A stretch of DNA of 64,000 bases from Bradysia coprophila (GCF_014529535.1 NC_050737.1:4752749-4816748), one strand, 5' to 3'; positions 11,536-24,373 are shown, numbered from the stretch's first letter. The notes: generated by a model not told the origin, from the sequence alone. A program made the numbers and translations.

Positions 11536-12909
11536 GAACAGGCTGATGAATCGATTAAATATACAAATTTGCATTGTTTATAAGAAAACGAGATGTTTCA
11601 TTCATGAAATTTTGAAGTAAACAGGAAAATTTTCCTGATTTGGGCCGGGTCTACACACGATCCGACAATTCCGTTCTGGTTATCATCACTGATTGATTGT
11701 GTACTTTAATACCGAATTTCGATGTCAATTCTGAATCTTTAAGTAAAACTGTGGTCGAATTGAGACTGACCTGATAATTCAGGTTCAGGTCAGGTAATTT
11801 TCCAAAATTACTTGATCTGAACCTGATTTTTTTTCAAAATTTCTAAATTTTTCAAACAAATACTTCAGGTAACCTAAAGTCTGTACTGATAGGTCGGACC
11901 AGAAATACAAAATCAGGTTTCAGGTCAGGTCGAAATTCATAACATCAGTACAAAGCAGGATCAGGTTTTAAGGTAATTCCAGGTTGACCTAACCTGTTCC
12001 TCGCTAGACAGAAGAAAAACAAAATTTGCATGCAAACAATTTCTTCATCTCAGAACTATGGTTCCCTGCAAAACACTCGAAAATAAATGTAACTCCTTAG
12101 AATTGTATACTACTGGAGCGGGAGCTACGCGGTTCATTTGTCAAGGATTTACTTTTGTAAAAATAAATGAGTTGAAATTTATTGGATTCGCTTAGAACCA
12201 GTGAAACATGTTTTTAGATTTCATCAGTTTGGGTCAACCACTTCTGATCGGTGCACACACAGATGTTCACGAACTAACACTCAATGAACTGACCCTCAAT
12301 AAACGTAAAGTCCGACTGATTACGCTATTTATCTTCTGACTACTCATACAAAAGGTATCGCTTAGTGGCGAGAACAGATGTGGTAAGTATCCCCGTAGGA
12401 GATCGTCCAGTTCCTAAATTTTTCGAATGGACACTTTATCTCGTTGTCTGTGGGCAATGCATACGAAAGTTTAGGAGTGCATGCATGGTTGTGTTATTAT
12501 GAAATTGCCCAAAAACCTTTTATAGGGCAGGCATCTTATACAGACTGAAGACTAACTGCCGCATGAAACATTTTGCAAATAGAAAACGAAAATTTTCTCC
12601 TTTTTTTTTGTAACAATGAATGTTTATTGTTCGACCGCTTCAAATGCACTAATTTTCGTACATTTCATGCTTCTACAAGAATTTATATAAAAAAAACAAC
12701 TGAAAACTTTTGTGAGAACCTAAGGTCGTACCAATTAACAAATTTCAATTAAAATTTTGTAAAGTAAAAAAATGAAAGCAAGAAACGTAAAAAAACAGCT
12801 TCCGTTTTCGAACCGTTGACACCCAGTTAGCGGCTCGCTCAATCGAAATAAAAATTTAGAATCGTCTACAATTCATACGCGTAGCCATCCATACATCAAA
12901 CACTGCAAT
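11536..12909. other. Intergenic between RBM48 and alanine aminotransferase 3' ends
   Basis: The two genes converge here. The only notable content is the CAGGT-rich stretch at 11752-12000. The rest is AT-rich with no recognisable coding. Confidence 0.5.
11752..12000. repeat. CAGGT/ACCTG-rich low-complexity region
   Basis: About a dozen CAGGT pentamers or their complements occur in 250 bp, including two CAGGTCAGGT tandems and the inverted AGGTTGACCT. A similar stretch occurs at 43700-43930 inside an hAT element, so this may be a transposon-derived fragment. Confidence 0.5.
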
Positions 12910-15900
12910 TTATTTAAATTCAGCCATGAATTGTTTGTGAAATATTTGGAACTTTTGCAACATTTCTTTCAGCAGATCAGTTTGAGGTAAAATCGTCGTA
13001 CGGAAATGGTAAGTGCCAGGTCGTTGACCGAATCCACTACCCGCTACGATACAAATGCCTGAAAAAACGAAGTAGTTAGACATTGTCCTCAATACTTAGT
13101 ATTGTCGTTAAAACTTACCGGTTGCTTCAAGCAGCCTAAATGCGTAAAATACGTCAGCAGCTTTACCCTCTTTCTTGGCCGCTTCAATTGCCTTTGGTGG
13201 TAGTTTAAATTGTGGAAATGCGTACATGGCACCCATTACAGGATTGCAGGAGAATCCTTCGAATGAATTCAGAGTTGTGGACACCAATTCAGCTCGATCT
13301 TTCAATGACTGCAAAACGGTGGTCTTCTCTTTAATAAACTGTTCGTACGATGGTTCACCCGGTTTCGGTGGATTGACTACACAATCGATAGCAGCTTGTC
13401 CGATGGTTGTTGGACACAGTTGAGCTGATAGTGACTTTTGGAACATAGCTCGCACTTCCGGATCTAAATTGATGAGTTCACAATATCCGCCTCGAATGCC
13501 ACATTCGCCCATATATCCTTTGGAGCAAGACATAAAACTGGCCATTTCCATTTTGTTGTACGGTTCTCCCATTTCCATTAATACTTTCTTGAACGAGTGG
13601 AATTTAGAGTCTTTGTCGTAAATGTTATCCTGGTACACTTCATCGGCAAAGATGAATAGAGAATTGTCGTAGGCGAACTTGATAATTTTCTGGATATTGT
13701 CCTTCGTCAGTACTTGACCGGTTGGATTTCCTGGATTGATAACTACCATTGCTCGCGGCTTACATTTTCCTTTGATTTCAGCCAATGACCGTTCCAATTC
13801 CGGTATATCCAGGGACCATTTGTTACTTTCATCCAAATAATACTCGATCTGGCTCATTCCGTACTCGGCAATTGTAGCTGAATACAACGGATATTGCGGT
13901 ATTGGAACCATAATTCCGGGATTCAAACCATCAATTTTCACGTTCAACAAATTCATTACGGCTTTAATTGACTGCGACGCTCCGGCACATAAATAGATGT
14001 CTTCGTATCTCGCCGGTATTCCACCATCACGGTTTTGAATATATTCGGCTGCATGGCGTCGAATGCATTCAATACCAGCTGAATCTGAGTATGAACCAAC
14101 TGATCCGCCACCGCAACCATCGAGAATTGTCCGAGCCCGCTGCTTAGCGTCTTCGGGATATTTTGACTCGTTGAAATTGCTTGGGTCAACAACGAGCGCA
14201 AGAACCTGCGAAATTTCAACAAGTTAGTATTGGCGAACTAGTTGTTAGCTTTCGTCTAGTTACGTCTCGAAGGAAAGTAATGTACGGCTGTCCCATAGCA
14301 TGACAATCGCCAATATTCGCTCGGATGACTGATTCGAATGGTTTCTTTGCACCCTAGAAAAGTACAAATTCGGTTACTTTTACATAAGTGAAATACCAAC
14401 CATGTTGTTTGTTACGTGATAAACTGAGATTGTATGGATCGACCGATGGAAGATAGGATCTACACAGGATATTGGTTAATTCAAATTCCCCCGAAACAAT
14501 TGTTGGTTCAGACTTTACCTTCACCAACAAAAAGTTTTCTGTCTTTCCCAAAGCCTGCGAATCCCACTGAATAAACAAAAGTTGAGCGGGCTCAAGGATT
14601 CAAGGAATATGATGTGAGGTGTAACCAAACAAGTTAAAATGTTGACTAGTCACTGTCGCGACTAAACATGATTTTGAGATTTTAAAAAAGTTTTTCTTTT
14701 CATCGATTTTCTTAAAATTGCCGTAATGTGTTTTCTTGTGGCGAGAAAAATCAGAAACAAAATATTTAAAAAAAAGGAAATTATCGTCTGCCATTCCTTA
14801 ACAATTTACAAACGAAACGGATGGATGCCTGACTGTATCATTACGAAAGTAATTACAACAGCAAATTGAAACAAAGTAAATTTTAATCTCTTAAATGTAT
14901 TCGTTGCTATGATAGCAATGCTATCTTATTATCCGATTTGATCTTCAATTAGCATTTTCTTATCAGGAGAAAAACAAAACAATGCCACCTACGGCATAAC
15001 GAACGAATAATGTTGTAATGAAAACGAAACACGAGAGTGTGTCATGAGAAGGAAACTCGAATCGTTTTGAAACGAACTCATAAGTTCACCGTATATGATA
15101 GAGGTATTGGCGATACACACTGATTGTAGTAACAAATAACAAAAATATTGATATCCGAGTAGTACATGATATATAGAGAGTGTTTTATCAGTGCAACATT
15201 AATCTTATCGCCAAGATTGGAATATTTAGCATTTGATTACGAAGAACCATATTTATTGATTCGTAGACTTAAAGTCGAATTCGAGACAATTTTTACTGCG
15301 GTTTCAGATTGTTGATGATTTTTTTTTAAATTTTGCTTGGCAGACTTAGCGAATTGAATCACCCGATTCAGCCACCCATTATAGTGTTCTTTTAATAAGT
15401 TCCCGAAACCTTCATGATTGAATAAGATTTTTAGGGCGGTTCAAAGGTCGCCCGCCCCTGAAAGATGAATACTATATTGAACGTATTGCATTTAATGCAT
15501 AAAGTCCAAAGTTTTTAAAATGCGTAACACGCTTTCAACAAAAATCAACGGGAAATTTACTACGATCTCTCACAAACATCAGCTATGACGCATTTACTTT
15601 TCAATTAATTTCAATGCATAATACTGTTTCAATGGCACCGAGACCTCGACCAAGGCTTGAAAACGTACATCATTTCCGACATAAAACCCTGACTTCCATT
15701 CAAGCAAATTAAACGATGCAATGAGAGTCGGATCACAAAAAGAGATTTGTTGGGAAACGAACGTAAAAATTTGTTAACCATAAATTACGGCAACATCAAG
15801 TTTTATACGCGCCTGTTGCATTAACTTAATTCACTTGCGATCGCGAAAGCTGGCAAGATTTTCCGGTCAAACATCGAGGCAGTAATTACAAGTGTAGCTC

Positions 15901-18900
15901 TACACAGTCGTCGTTTTGGCATAAATGTACCGCGTTTAAAGTTTTTATGTTCTCATTCGTTTTGCTTTATTCCTTCGTTCCACTCGTTCCATATGCAGTT
16001 CTATGTGTTCAATATGTGTCCACATATGTGGACCAACATGTGGACCAAACAATATATATTATGTACCTGTTGCCAAGATTGTTATTTTGACGTGTAGGAC
16101 ATTATTGCCAGAGCCGAAGGCGTGGGCAATAATGCCTACACGCCAAAATAACAGTCTGGCAATAGGTGCATACCATATTTTATCTGTCGAGAACAGATAT
16201 ATCGAGATAAGTAAAAACTCCCTAGGGAGATAAGCTCGAGATTATCGTTCTAGACAGATAAATATTTACAAATATTTTGAACGTAAGAAGTTATAATGCG
16301 GTGCGTTTAAAACCGTCGCATCATAACGAATTAATCGTAGATGCAGCATTACTCGTCAATCACGAAAGAAATTTTCGAAAATTAAGCGATGAAATGAAGG
16401 CACAAGATTTTAGACAGGGGCTATTCAGAGTGCAGTTTAAATCTCTTATCTTTTTCAGGAGATCTTGTAGGTACACTCTACGAAGTAAGGAAGTTATAAG
16501 CATACGCATATCATACGCGTTAGACCGTTTGACGTGTTTAATGTATTAGATTACCTCGTTTAAGACAACACATTAAAATACCCGTTGCGTTGGCTTGATA
16601 GTGTTTCCGATTGCAAAATTTGTCGGAATTGTAAAAATTTGAAAAATTTGAATGTGACAAATGTCCCCTGGCATCGCAGATGTTAAAAACAGTTAAAATA
16701 TCTCACAATGTCGACATTAATTGTCTGTAGCATGGTACATAACACGACGCTAAAAAAATAATAAAAAAACCAACAAATCGGCAGATTGAGTGTTTCATAC
16801 AGATTTGTTAATATGTTGTCGGTTGTCGTACGATTTACTAGTTTATTATGATGGAAAATCGATGTTAATTAGTTAGGTCTCGAGTTGAATTAGTAAATTT
16901 TCGCTCTATTATTTTGCACAGACTTTGAAAAATTGATCGTTTGGTAATTGATAAACATCTTCTTTCGTTAACTAATTGTCTTAATTTGGAAGAAGAAAAT
17001 AAAACCAGTTGTTGTTTACAATTTATCATGTTTACGGACTCAGACACAAAACTTTACATCTCGAGTTTATCATGTTTATGGTTTAAATGACCAAATAATA
17101 TAAACATTTGAAGCGGAGACTCAAATTAAATGGTCAAATTGACATAACTAATTTGATAAACAAATTTTTTTAAAGAAGTTTATAATAGGCAGAGATTTGG
17201 TGCGATTTACGACCTAATGTTGGAGTGATAATTGTGGAGAAATTAAGGAAACTTCAACGACCTCTTCTTCTAATAGACTGGGACACCGGGATCTTGTGCA
17301 CGTTTTTGAATATAGGCATTAACCCAAAGGATCGACCACCAGAAGAAATAGAGAACGTCAGATTTTTCACCGCTAAATGCAAATGCGGTTACACTCAAAT
17401 AAGTGCAATAATAATTAGTTTTTTGATGACAGTCCTAGTCCATCATTCATACATTTATCGTTTATCGTTAGTGTTACCGTCTCTGCATTTAGCGGGGAAA
17501 AATCTGACGTTCTCTAATGTCTAGAACTGGTGCAAAATGATAATCCACGTACAAATTCAAATCATTTTGTGATTAACGCAAATAACCGTTCTCTACATTA
17601 ATGGAATGAGTGAGGATTAATGTCTGTAATCAATTGGTTGTCTTTATGCTGCACACAACAACATAAACGTACAATTACGTAAAGAAAACATTTTGTAACT
17701 GGCAGATTCTACAAGTAAATAAACAGCACTCGAGCGGATTGTGTTATCACTAATTTCCATAATATTGTTTCAGCTCCAGAACACACATATTTCATTATGG
17801 AAAAAACAGAATGTAGCAACAACGTAACGAAAATGATTTAGCGAGAGCATCATTTAAGTATGTATTGTATTAGTACAGATATACAACGTCGACAGAACAA
17901 AATGTAAAGTTTTTTTTTTACTTTTTACCATAACAAACAGTAAATTAAAATGAATTGTTTCTAATTCACAATAACTATTCAGCAAACATTCAATGGAAAA
18001 GTATAGTGGTTGGGTGTCATTAGCGGCACTATCGGTGTATAGATTTGAATGTCAATCAATGTCATTCTTATAGACAAAGTTAGATTTAACTATGCCGATA
18101 ACTAGCTACAGTTATAGTCATGGTATCTATGGAGAAACTTATTTAATAGAAACAGGTTGTCAAAGTTGAAAAAGAATTATTTTGGTCGAACAACGTATAG
18201 TCTGCAAGGATTTTTTTTGCCATAATTCATCCACATAAACATTCTTCCTTGCCGGTTCATGCTTACGTAACACCGACATTTGTCAACAATAAAAGGGAAT
18301 AATGGCCTGTGATAAGGCCTTCTTCGAAACATAAAGGGATCATGCGTACACACACACAAACGCACAATTATACACATTCATTCATTGGTAACACTTTAAC
18401 TCCAAACTTCAAGAGGTTGCGAGTGGAATATAAAATGAAATGGAAAATTGTAAATTCGAATAATTAGATGAATTAAAAAAAAAACTACTTTGGCAGTGTT
18501 CAAAGCGATAAAACCGGATTGCAAATACATTAACTGTGCGAAATATTACACAGGCATCAAGATTCTCAAAACATACACCTTTCGTATTTTCTGTATCTAC
18601 CTATCGATCCTATCGCTTCATTATAATAATCCAAAAGAGAAAAAAAAAATTGAATTTGATATTCACACGTCACATGACTGAGACATTGAATGTTTTAAAA
18701 CAATTTTGTTTTTAATAACACAATGTAAAACACTCACTGATTTCAATTCCTTTTCAATTTCGGCTGCACGTATCACTAAAGGTCCTCGAACGGCATACTC
18801 CATTTTAATCATATTTGGATTCATCGATTCCAATGTAATCAGTTGCCGTTTCGCTGATGTAGCCATTGTTTGGGATTGATGTTGATTTATCAATGGAAAA

Positions 18901-18992
18901 TTAAAATTGCCGGATACGATAGCGCGTTTAATAATGCTATTTAAACTGCCACCACTTCTTTGGCTAGCAAGTAAAAATCGACTGGTCGTCAT
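12910..18992 (-). CDS. GPT: Alanine aminotransferase (dual start possible)
   Basis: PLP enzyme that interconverts alanine + 2-oxoglutarate and pyruvate + glutamate. Exons on the minus strand: 18992-18738, 14353-14264, 14205-13119 and 13058-12910 (TAA), phases consistent. Full product about 526 aa. Key blocks: [91 protein letters not shown] (the Lys is the PLP Schiff-base residue) and [14 protein letters not shown]. The first ATG (18992) starts a 42-residue extension rich in Arg, Ser and hydroxylated residues, almost free of acids, fitting a mitochondrial presequence. A second ATG at 18866 ([14 protein letters not shown]) would give a cytosolic form of about 484 aa. Intron 1 is 4.4 kb and contains at least two inverted-repeat elements. 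Confidence 0.93.
16061..16170. repeat. Long hairpin with GC-rich loop
   Basis: The left arm (ACCTGTTGCCAAGATTGTTA, then TTTTGACGTGTAGGACATTATTGCC) pairs with the complement of the right arm ending ACAGTCTGGCAATAGGTGCA, with a few mismatches. The loop is the short AGAGCCGAAGGCGT. Probably a MITE or foldback. Confidence 0.65.
17349..17516. mobile_element. MITE-like inverted repeat (168 bp)
   Basis: The ends TAGAGAACGTCAGATTTTTC and its complement pair over about 49 bp with few mismatches, and enclose a unique centre. Located in the ALAT intron. Confidence 0.65.
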
Positions 18993-19995
18993 CTTGTATG
19001 TTTTGTTGTTATATATTTGTGGAGTGTGTGAGGGAAAAAACTCTGTTTATCGTCTCTGTGTGTACGAGTATACGTCAGATATGAAAATGCTTATGGTTTT
19101 TTTGTTGTTGCTATGATCAATTTGATATTAGGTGCGCTGATGTACCACTCGATTCGGTGTGTACCGCTGTAATATTAAAATATAGATTAGAATAATGTGG
19201 TTTGAATATTCGCTACAAGTTGAATTTTTGGCGACTTTTGAATTGATGAGTGCACAAATTTGTCGGTCAAAAGCTTTGTTATATTACTAAGCGAAGTATA
19301 TTTTGCATAAATTTTACTTTCTCCTCAATTTATTCTTTCGTTCTAGTTTAAATTCAACACGCAAGCAGCTAGGGAGCATAAAATTGGTGCACATTGCACT
19401 ATTGCATTATTAAAACGAATAACAATGTGCACTACACACAATTAAGTCCTTAGCGCAATTAAAATTAATCGCATCAAAAGTTGCTATTGTGTGGTGAAGA
19501 TACTGCAGTGGGTGAGCTTAACAGAAAGAGTATTTTACATCTAAATAGAGCATGAGCAATATATGGGTTATGTGATTGAGAGAATAGCTACGCATATTGT
19601 TTCGTCGTGCTTCGACAACAAAAGATCTAATTAGACCAGATCAAACATTTACGACACGAACACGAAAAGTACTGCATCCAGTCCCAGGCTTCCCATACTT
19701 AATGATCGGGCGTTGCCAAATGAGCCTCTGGCTATTTTGATCCACTCAAAAATTTGAAAAAAAAAACACTTTTACGAGTTGTTTCACAGTATTGCCCGAG
19801 TGGCCCGACATTCTACACAAACTAAACAGTGGAAAACGCAGTCGATTCCATCAACATAAAATTGCTCGTGTGTTTTCGACCTCACCGGTGTAATGTTGAA
19901 AGCTCATATTTTCGTTCGTTTATCGACTTCGCCTCGGATATGCAAACGAAAACCGGATTTGACCGCTTTTTGTAACTAAGTTGTGTGAATTACTA
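18993..19995. other. 5' flank of alanine aminotransferase, non-coding
   Basis: The presumed promoter and 5' UTR lie just above 18992. A 40-bp sequence at 19343-19383 (CAACACGCAAGCAGCTAGGG core) recurs at 20266-20306 in the same orientation. Confidence 0.5.
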
Positions 19996-20306
19996 CAGTC
20001 AAAGGCAGTCAATTTTCAGCATAAATTTGCTTCAGCTGTTTTTCAGCTGATCCATATAAACAATCACAACCGTTTATACGTCTTTATACGGTTTTACCAC
20101 TATCATGCGCGTGCGTGTAGAAGCTTCAACCGTATGAACAAGGAAAACCAGTTTTGATTGTATGTGTGGATCAGCTGAAAAACAGCTGAAGCAAATTTAT
20201 GCTGAAAATTGACTGCCTTTGACTGTACTACAGATAATGTAACTTTCTTCTCACTTGTTCAATTTATTTAAAGTTCAACACGCAACCAGCTAGGGAGCAT
20301 AAAAAC
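19343..20306. repeat. Direct-repeat pair, about 40 bp each, 0.9 kb apart
   Basis: 19343-19383 and 20266-20306 share TTCAACACGCAA, one mismatch, then CAGCTAGGGAGCATAAAA. A Tc1-like MITE lies between them. They may be the ends of a larger old element or a duplicated fragment. Confidence 0.6.
19996..20225. mobile_element. Tc1/mariner-type MITE (230 bp)
   Basis: Begins CAGTCAAAGGCAGTCAATTT and ends with its complement; 59-bp perfect terminal inverted repeats that continue with mismatches to about 75 bp. The element is flanked by TACTA on both sides (19991-19995 and 20226-20230). CAGT ends next to TA are typical of the Tc1/mariner superfamily. No transposase. A related right end is at 32828-32893, and a more distant relative at 54469-54658. 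Confidence 0.82.
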
Positions 20307-20640
20307 ATATTTATTAATTGAATAATGCATTTCGCTGTGGATAGTATCACGCATACCATAGATGTTTGATAGTAGAAACGAGAATGTTGTATACTATATT
20401 CTGGGTGATTTTTCATATAAAAGTTCACATCTCCATTATTTTTTATGAGAATTGGGAATTAATTGGCGCTACGACCCAAAGTATTGAGCATGGATATAAA
20501 CTCTTTATTTACAGTCCATGTGATTATAACATTTTACTGTATCGTGAGTAAAATTTAGATTACAGCCCTGTCACCTCAGAGAGTTAAAGGCTCGCACAAC
20601 ACTCCACCCATACCAAAAATGCCCGTTAAATTGGTTAGTG
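20231..20640. other. Non-coding spacer
   Basis: AT-rich. Apart from the direct repeat ending at 20306, nothing was recognised. Confidence 0.4.
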
Positions 20641-20654
20641 ATCCCGATTCCGAA

Positions 20655-20914
20655 CGGCTAATCTAAAACTAGCCCTAGCCGGGCGGAACATATTGCAAGA
20701 GGAACAGACGAACGTTGGACCAAAAAGATCATGAACTGGAGGCCACCTACAACACGACCAAGAGGCAGGCCAACAGAGAGGTGAACAAACGGCATTAAGA
20801 AAATTGCAGGGACAAATTGGCAACAAATGACAATGGACCGTTCGAAATGGAAAGAAATTGGGGAGGCCTACATCCAACAGTGGATAGAAACAGGCTGAAA
20901 AAGAAGAAGAAGAA
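20655..20914 (+). pseudogene. 3' end of an RTE-like non-LTR retrotransposon, dead
   Basis: The plus strand translates as the C-terminus of an RTE-clade endonuclease/reverse-transcriptase polyprotein: RAEHIARGTDERWTKKIMNW, then RPRGRPTER, an in-frame TGA at 20782-20784 where the family has Trp, then TNGIKKIAG and WKEIGEAYIQQW, ending at TGA 20896-20898. A GAAAAAGAAGAAGAAGAA tail follows, as expected for the 3' end of such elements. 5'-truncated and inactive. The frame on the other strand at 20635-20877 is a shadow. Confidence 0.8.
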
Positions 20915-23333
20915 TCTAAAACAGTCTCGTAAACAATATCTGAGATATCTTTATTTACAATAACTTTTCAGTTATGGCGCAACAGAGTTAGAGAATGTTC
21001 ATTGTTATAAGAGAAGAAGAGTACAGTTTCAGTGTGTAACACGCTTGCAGCATGGAGATTGCGATTTCACTTATGATTATAAGTTGACATAAAACTTGAA
21101 AATTATAAGTACTTTCTCTAGACGAACTATATACAGCTGTGATCATTGCAAATCATTAATTGTCATGCATTACCCAGCGACGTTGCGTTAGAATTACGAA
21201 TTAAATTCATCGTCTACTTGCCTTAGCTCACATATTCTTATCCTATCCATCTTCAAACTGTTAAAAGATTTAGTAAATATTACAAATGTCGGGATTTTTC
21301 AAACATTGAAGTAGAAATTTTTATATGCCAGACTATATTAGCGAGTCAAAGGAAATTATATACAAGCTGAATTATAGCTCGACGGGATAAGGTGTGAGGG
21401 TTCAAGTCCAAAAGTTGGCAATAACAAGATTCAGACTAATGAAAATATAAAAATTATGTCACTCGGATAATGATAAAAAATGGAATTTCGTAATCCTCTC
21501 AAACCATTTGGAACAGAAGAGTTTTCTTTTGATTGAAGATGAAGATAAGATCTTCATTTGATCTGTAATTTTGCCGTGTAATCAAAAGATCGTTTGAGAA
21601 GTTGAACCGCTGAACTTTTGTTAGCTTTATAGAACTTGAGAAACTTAAAGCTCCCTCTATTCGTTAGTGAAAATTCCAAATTTTCTATTTAAAATAATTT
21701 ATAAGAAGCTGGAAGCTTACCAAAATTTTCTAAGATAACAAAAATCAAGCAAGAACGAAGACATAGCAACAGGTTTTGTTAAAAGTTAAATTAGCTTGAC
21801 GACCTTACTAAGCAGACAGTTGGTACGTAACAAATCTAATTTTTATAACAAATTCAAAGAACTTTTTAAAAAGCTCCACTGTTTTGCTCCACTGCTTTCG
21901 TTTTAAACTACGAATGAAAAAGTAAACACGAAAACGTTACTATAAAAACATTTCGACAATAATAAACCTACACATCCATCCATCACACACATGGAACGTC
22001 TTGGACGTACGACAATTATATCGTATCGTTGATACTCATATTTTTACATTTTGAGCATTAAGAATTTCAAAAAATTTCCATTTGATTAAATGTCCATTTT
22101 TCAGGACTAATCTCTTTTTAAGTGTCACGCCCTAAAGAATTATTTGACGCACCTTAGAGTTACGCTTTTCGAGTGATGGAACGATAGAGTCTTCACAATT
22201 CAATAAAACTAAACTGAGGAAAATATTCACTGGTTTTGTAGATATAGAAATAAAACGTTTCGTTCACGATTTTCTAATAAAATTTTATTTAGTCAAAACT
22301 TTACTCCGCCTGCTAATCAAGCACTATAACAACTGTGACGTTTTATTTTGGTTTAGATTCAGTGATTAAATATACGTCGAAGAAAAATATCACCCGAAGA
22401 AAATCAGAGATTATCGATTCAACCTTTGATTCTTAGACAGAAAATATAATAAATTTCAACAACAAGAAAATTGTGTAAATAAATGTTACACAATCGCTAA
22501 ATCGCCTGTGCGTCTTTTACATAACGTGCTATAACGTGGTGTGTTCAGAAGCAAGATAGCTAACCGAAATTTTCATTGTAGCGAAAAAGGAGATGGTTTT
22601 TACTAAGAAGCTTGATGACCTTCAAGTCGCTATGCGACAGTTTTTTTTTGTCTTGCTTGTTTTACCCTGTGTTCCTTCACAATATTCTGCACCAAACGTT
22701 CACCCAACTCACTTTTACTAGACACTGCGGTCACGTCAACTAAATCTACCGACTATAATCACACCACCGTGAATTGTAAATTAGATTTTTATTTGCACAA
22801 AAAATTTTCGTACATATTATTGCAGCGTATCGAATAAATAAACTGATACCGGTGTTTTCGTGTTCTCGGTGTTATTCACACACTAAAAACATCATCTATA
22901 CCCGCTGAACATATTACTTACTAAGTCGCCGAATTCCAACGAATGGAAACCATAAAATTTTATATTTGTGAACAACTCTACAATACACGCTGATTAAACA
23001 TATGAGAGATAACACGTACGTACACGGTAGTATATTAATATGGTTCGACGAGAGTTTCTTTTTTCTTGGCTGTCTTCATTCATTATATGTAGTGTAATAC
23101 CTAGATGATTCGCTTGTATTATTTTATTCAACACCATTCAGCTTTGCATTGGCAAGCCTCCAAATCGAAGTTTTGTCTGAAATTCAAACAAAATGATTCG
23201 AAATTCTCGGCAAAATTCTACTTAGTAATAAACACAACGTCAACATATTTGTTGTGCTAAACGATCAAATATCGTTTTGCTTCATAAAATATATGATTTA
23301 TCGTAATCAGCGGTCGGAAATAGTATGTTACAT

Positions 23334-23464
23334 ACCAAGGATCAAAAAGGTGTGTTTTAGACCCAGGTGGTGAAAACGTCCAGGGATGGAGCGACGCGAA
23401 GCGGAGCGGAGACTAAGGACGTTTTCACCACCGTGGTCTAAAACACACCTTTTTGATCCGTGGT
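23334..23464. repeat. Hairpin with AGCGGAGC-rich loop (131 bp)
   Basis: The left arm ACCAAGGATCAAAAAGGTGT, continuing GTTTTAGACC, pairs with the complement of 23420-23464 with about three mismatches over 50 bp. The loop is GC-rich (GGAGCGACGCGAAGCGGAGC), unusual in this AT-rich DNA. Confidence 0.7.
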
Positions 23465-23562
23465 TTGTATACTATTTTTCTTCCTGGAGTACCAAAGTCA
23501 CATTCCGAACAAAACATAACCACAAAACTGAACAACATACCGGTGCAAAAGCATTCCATATT

Positions 23563-23723
23563 AATGCCGAAAGTAATCCGTATGAATGCCTAAAGAAGTC
23601 CGTTCCGTGTGCATGTATTCTCACAAATGTCGAAAAATAAGGAATCTGTAGGAATGCCGAAAGACATCCGAATGAATGCCGAAAGCAGTCCGTATGAATG
23701 CTGAAAGCAATCCTTATGAATGC
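23563..23723 (+). repeat. 22-bp minisatellite
   Basis: Units of the form AATGCCGAAAGCAGTCCGTATG: two at 23563-23606, an interruption, then three at about 23653-23718, each with one to four changes. Confidence 0.7.
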
Positions 23724-24124
23724 ATTGTCACAAAACACTAAAAACATTACATTCGCGTACATACAACAACTTGACACATTTGGGAAAGAATAAAGATAGG
23801 ATCGAAAATGACATAAGCGGGAATGAAAATTGAGAGAAAATAGTAGGGGAGAATGTTGCTCTTTCGGTACTAAATTTGGTGAGTGAATGTGACGGTTTTG
23901 GTACTACAGGAAGAAAAACATATTTTCCGAGTTTAAATCGCACATCCAGAAGACTGTTATGTTTTTACAGTTAAAGGAGTCCTGTTTTCTCTAGCCTTCT
24001 TTAGCCAAGAAGTTTAGGAAAATTTCATTCAGAATAATGTCATTGGTTGTAGGCGTTCCAGCAAAGGAAGGATGGAAGGAAAGATGTTACTTAACACGTA
24101 GCGGATAATGCTCGAGCAGGCACA

Positions 24125-24263
24125 TTAGGCACGCCGTAAAGTGCTAAAGGAGTCGAGAAATACCTCCAAATAAATTTCTAAAAATAAAAAGCCAAATTTT
24201 TGATTTTTAGAAATTTATTTGGAGGTATTCCTCGACTCCCTTAGCACTTTCTGGTGTGCCTTA
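24125..24263. mobile_element. Short foldback element (139 bp)
   Basis: The arm TTAGGCACGCCGTAAAGTGC, then TAAAGGAGTCGAGAAATACC onward, pairs almost perfectly with 24205-24263 around a centre of about 20 bp (AAAAGCCAAATTTTTGAT). Confidence 0.7.
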
Positions 24264-24373
24264 AGTTGACGAGTCCTGACAATATTTTCAAATTTTACAT
24301 TTTAGATGATACTATCGTACTGGGTGAAACAATTTCGAATGTCTAAATGTCGATGTCGAATGTCGATTGTCGA

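Larger units (their letters stand above)
14354..18737 (-). other. First intron of alanine aminotransferase
   Basis: Large AT-rich intron. It contains hairpin elements at 16061-16170 and 17349-17516. Open frames such as 16277-16549 (+) and 14354-14578 (-) show no domain and are not called as genes. Confidence 0.75.

Noticed and set aside
13956-14222. 88-codon minus-strand frame beside alanine aminotransferase
   Set aside because: Out-of-frame shadow; the true exon reads through 13119-14205 in another frame.
21385-21425. tRNA-like B box (GGTTCAAGTCC)
   Set aside because: No pairing acceptor or anticodon stem and no convincing A box; could be a SINE scrap but not supportable.
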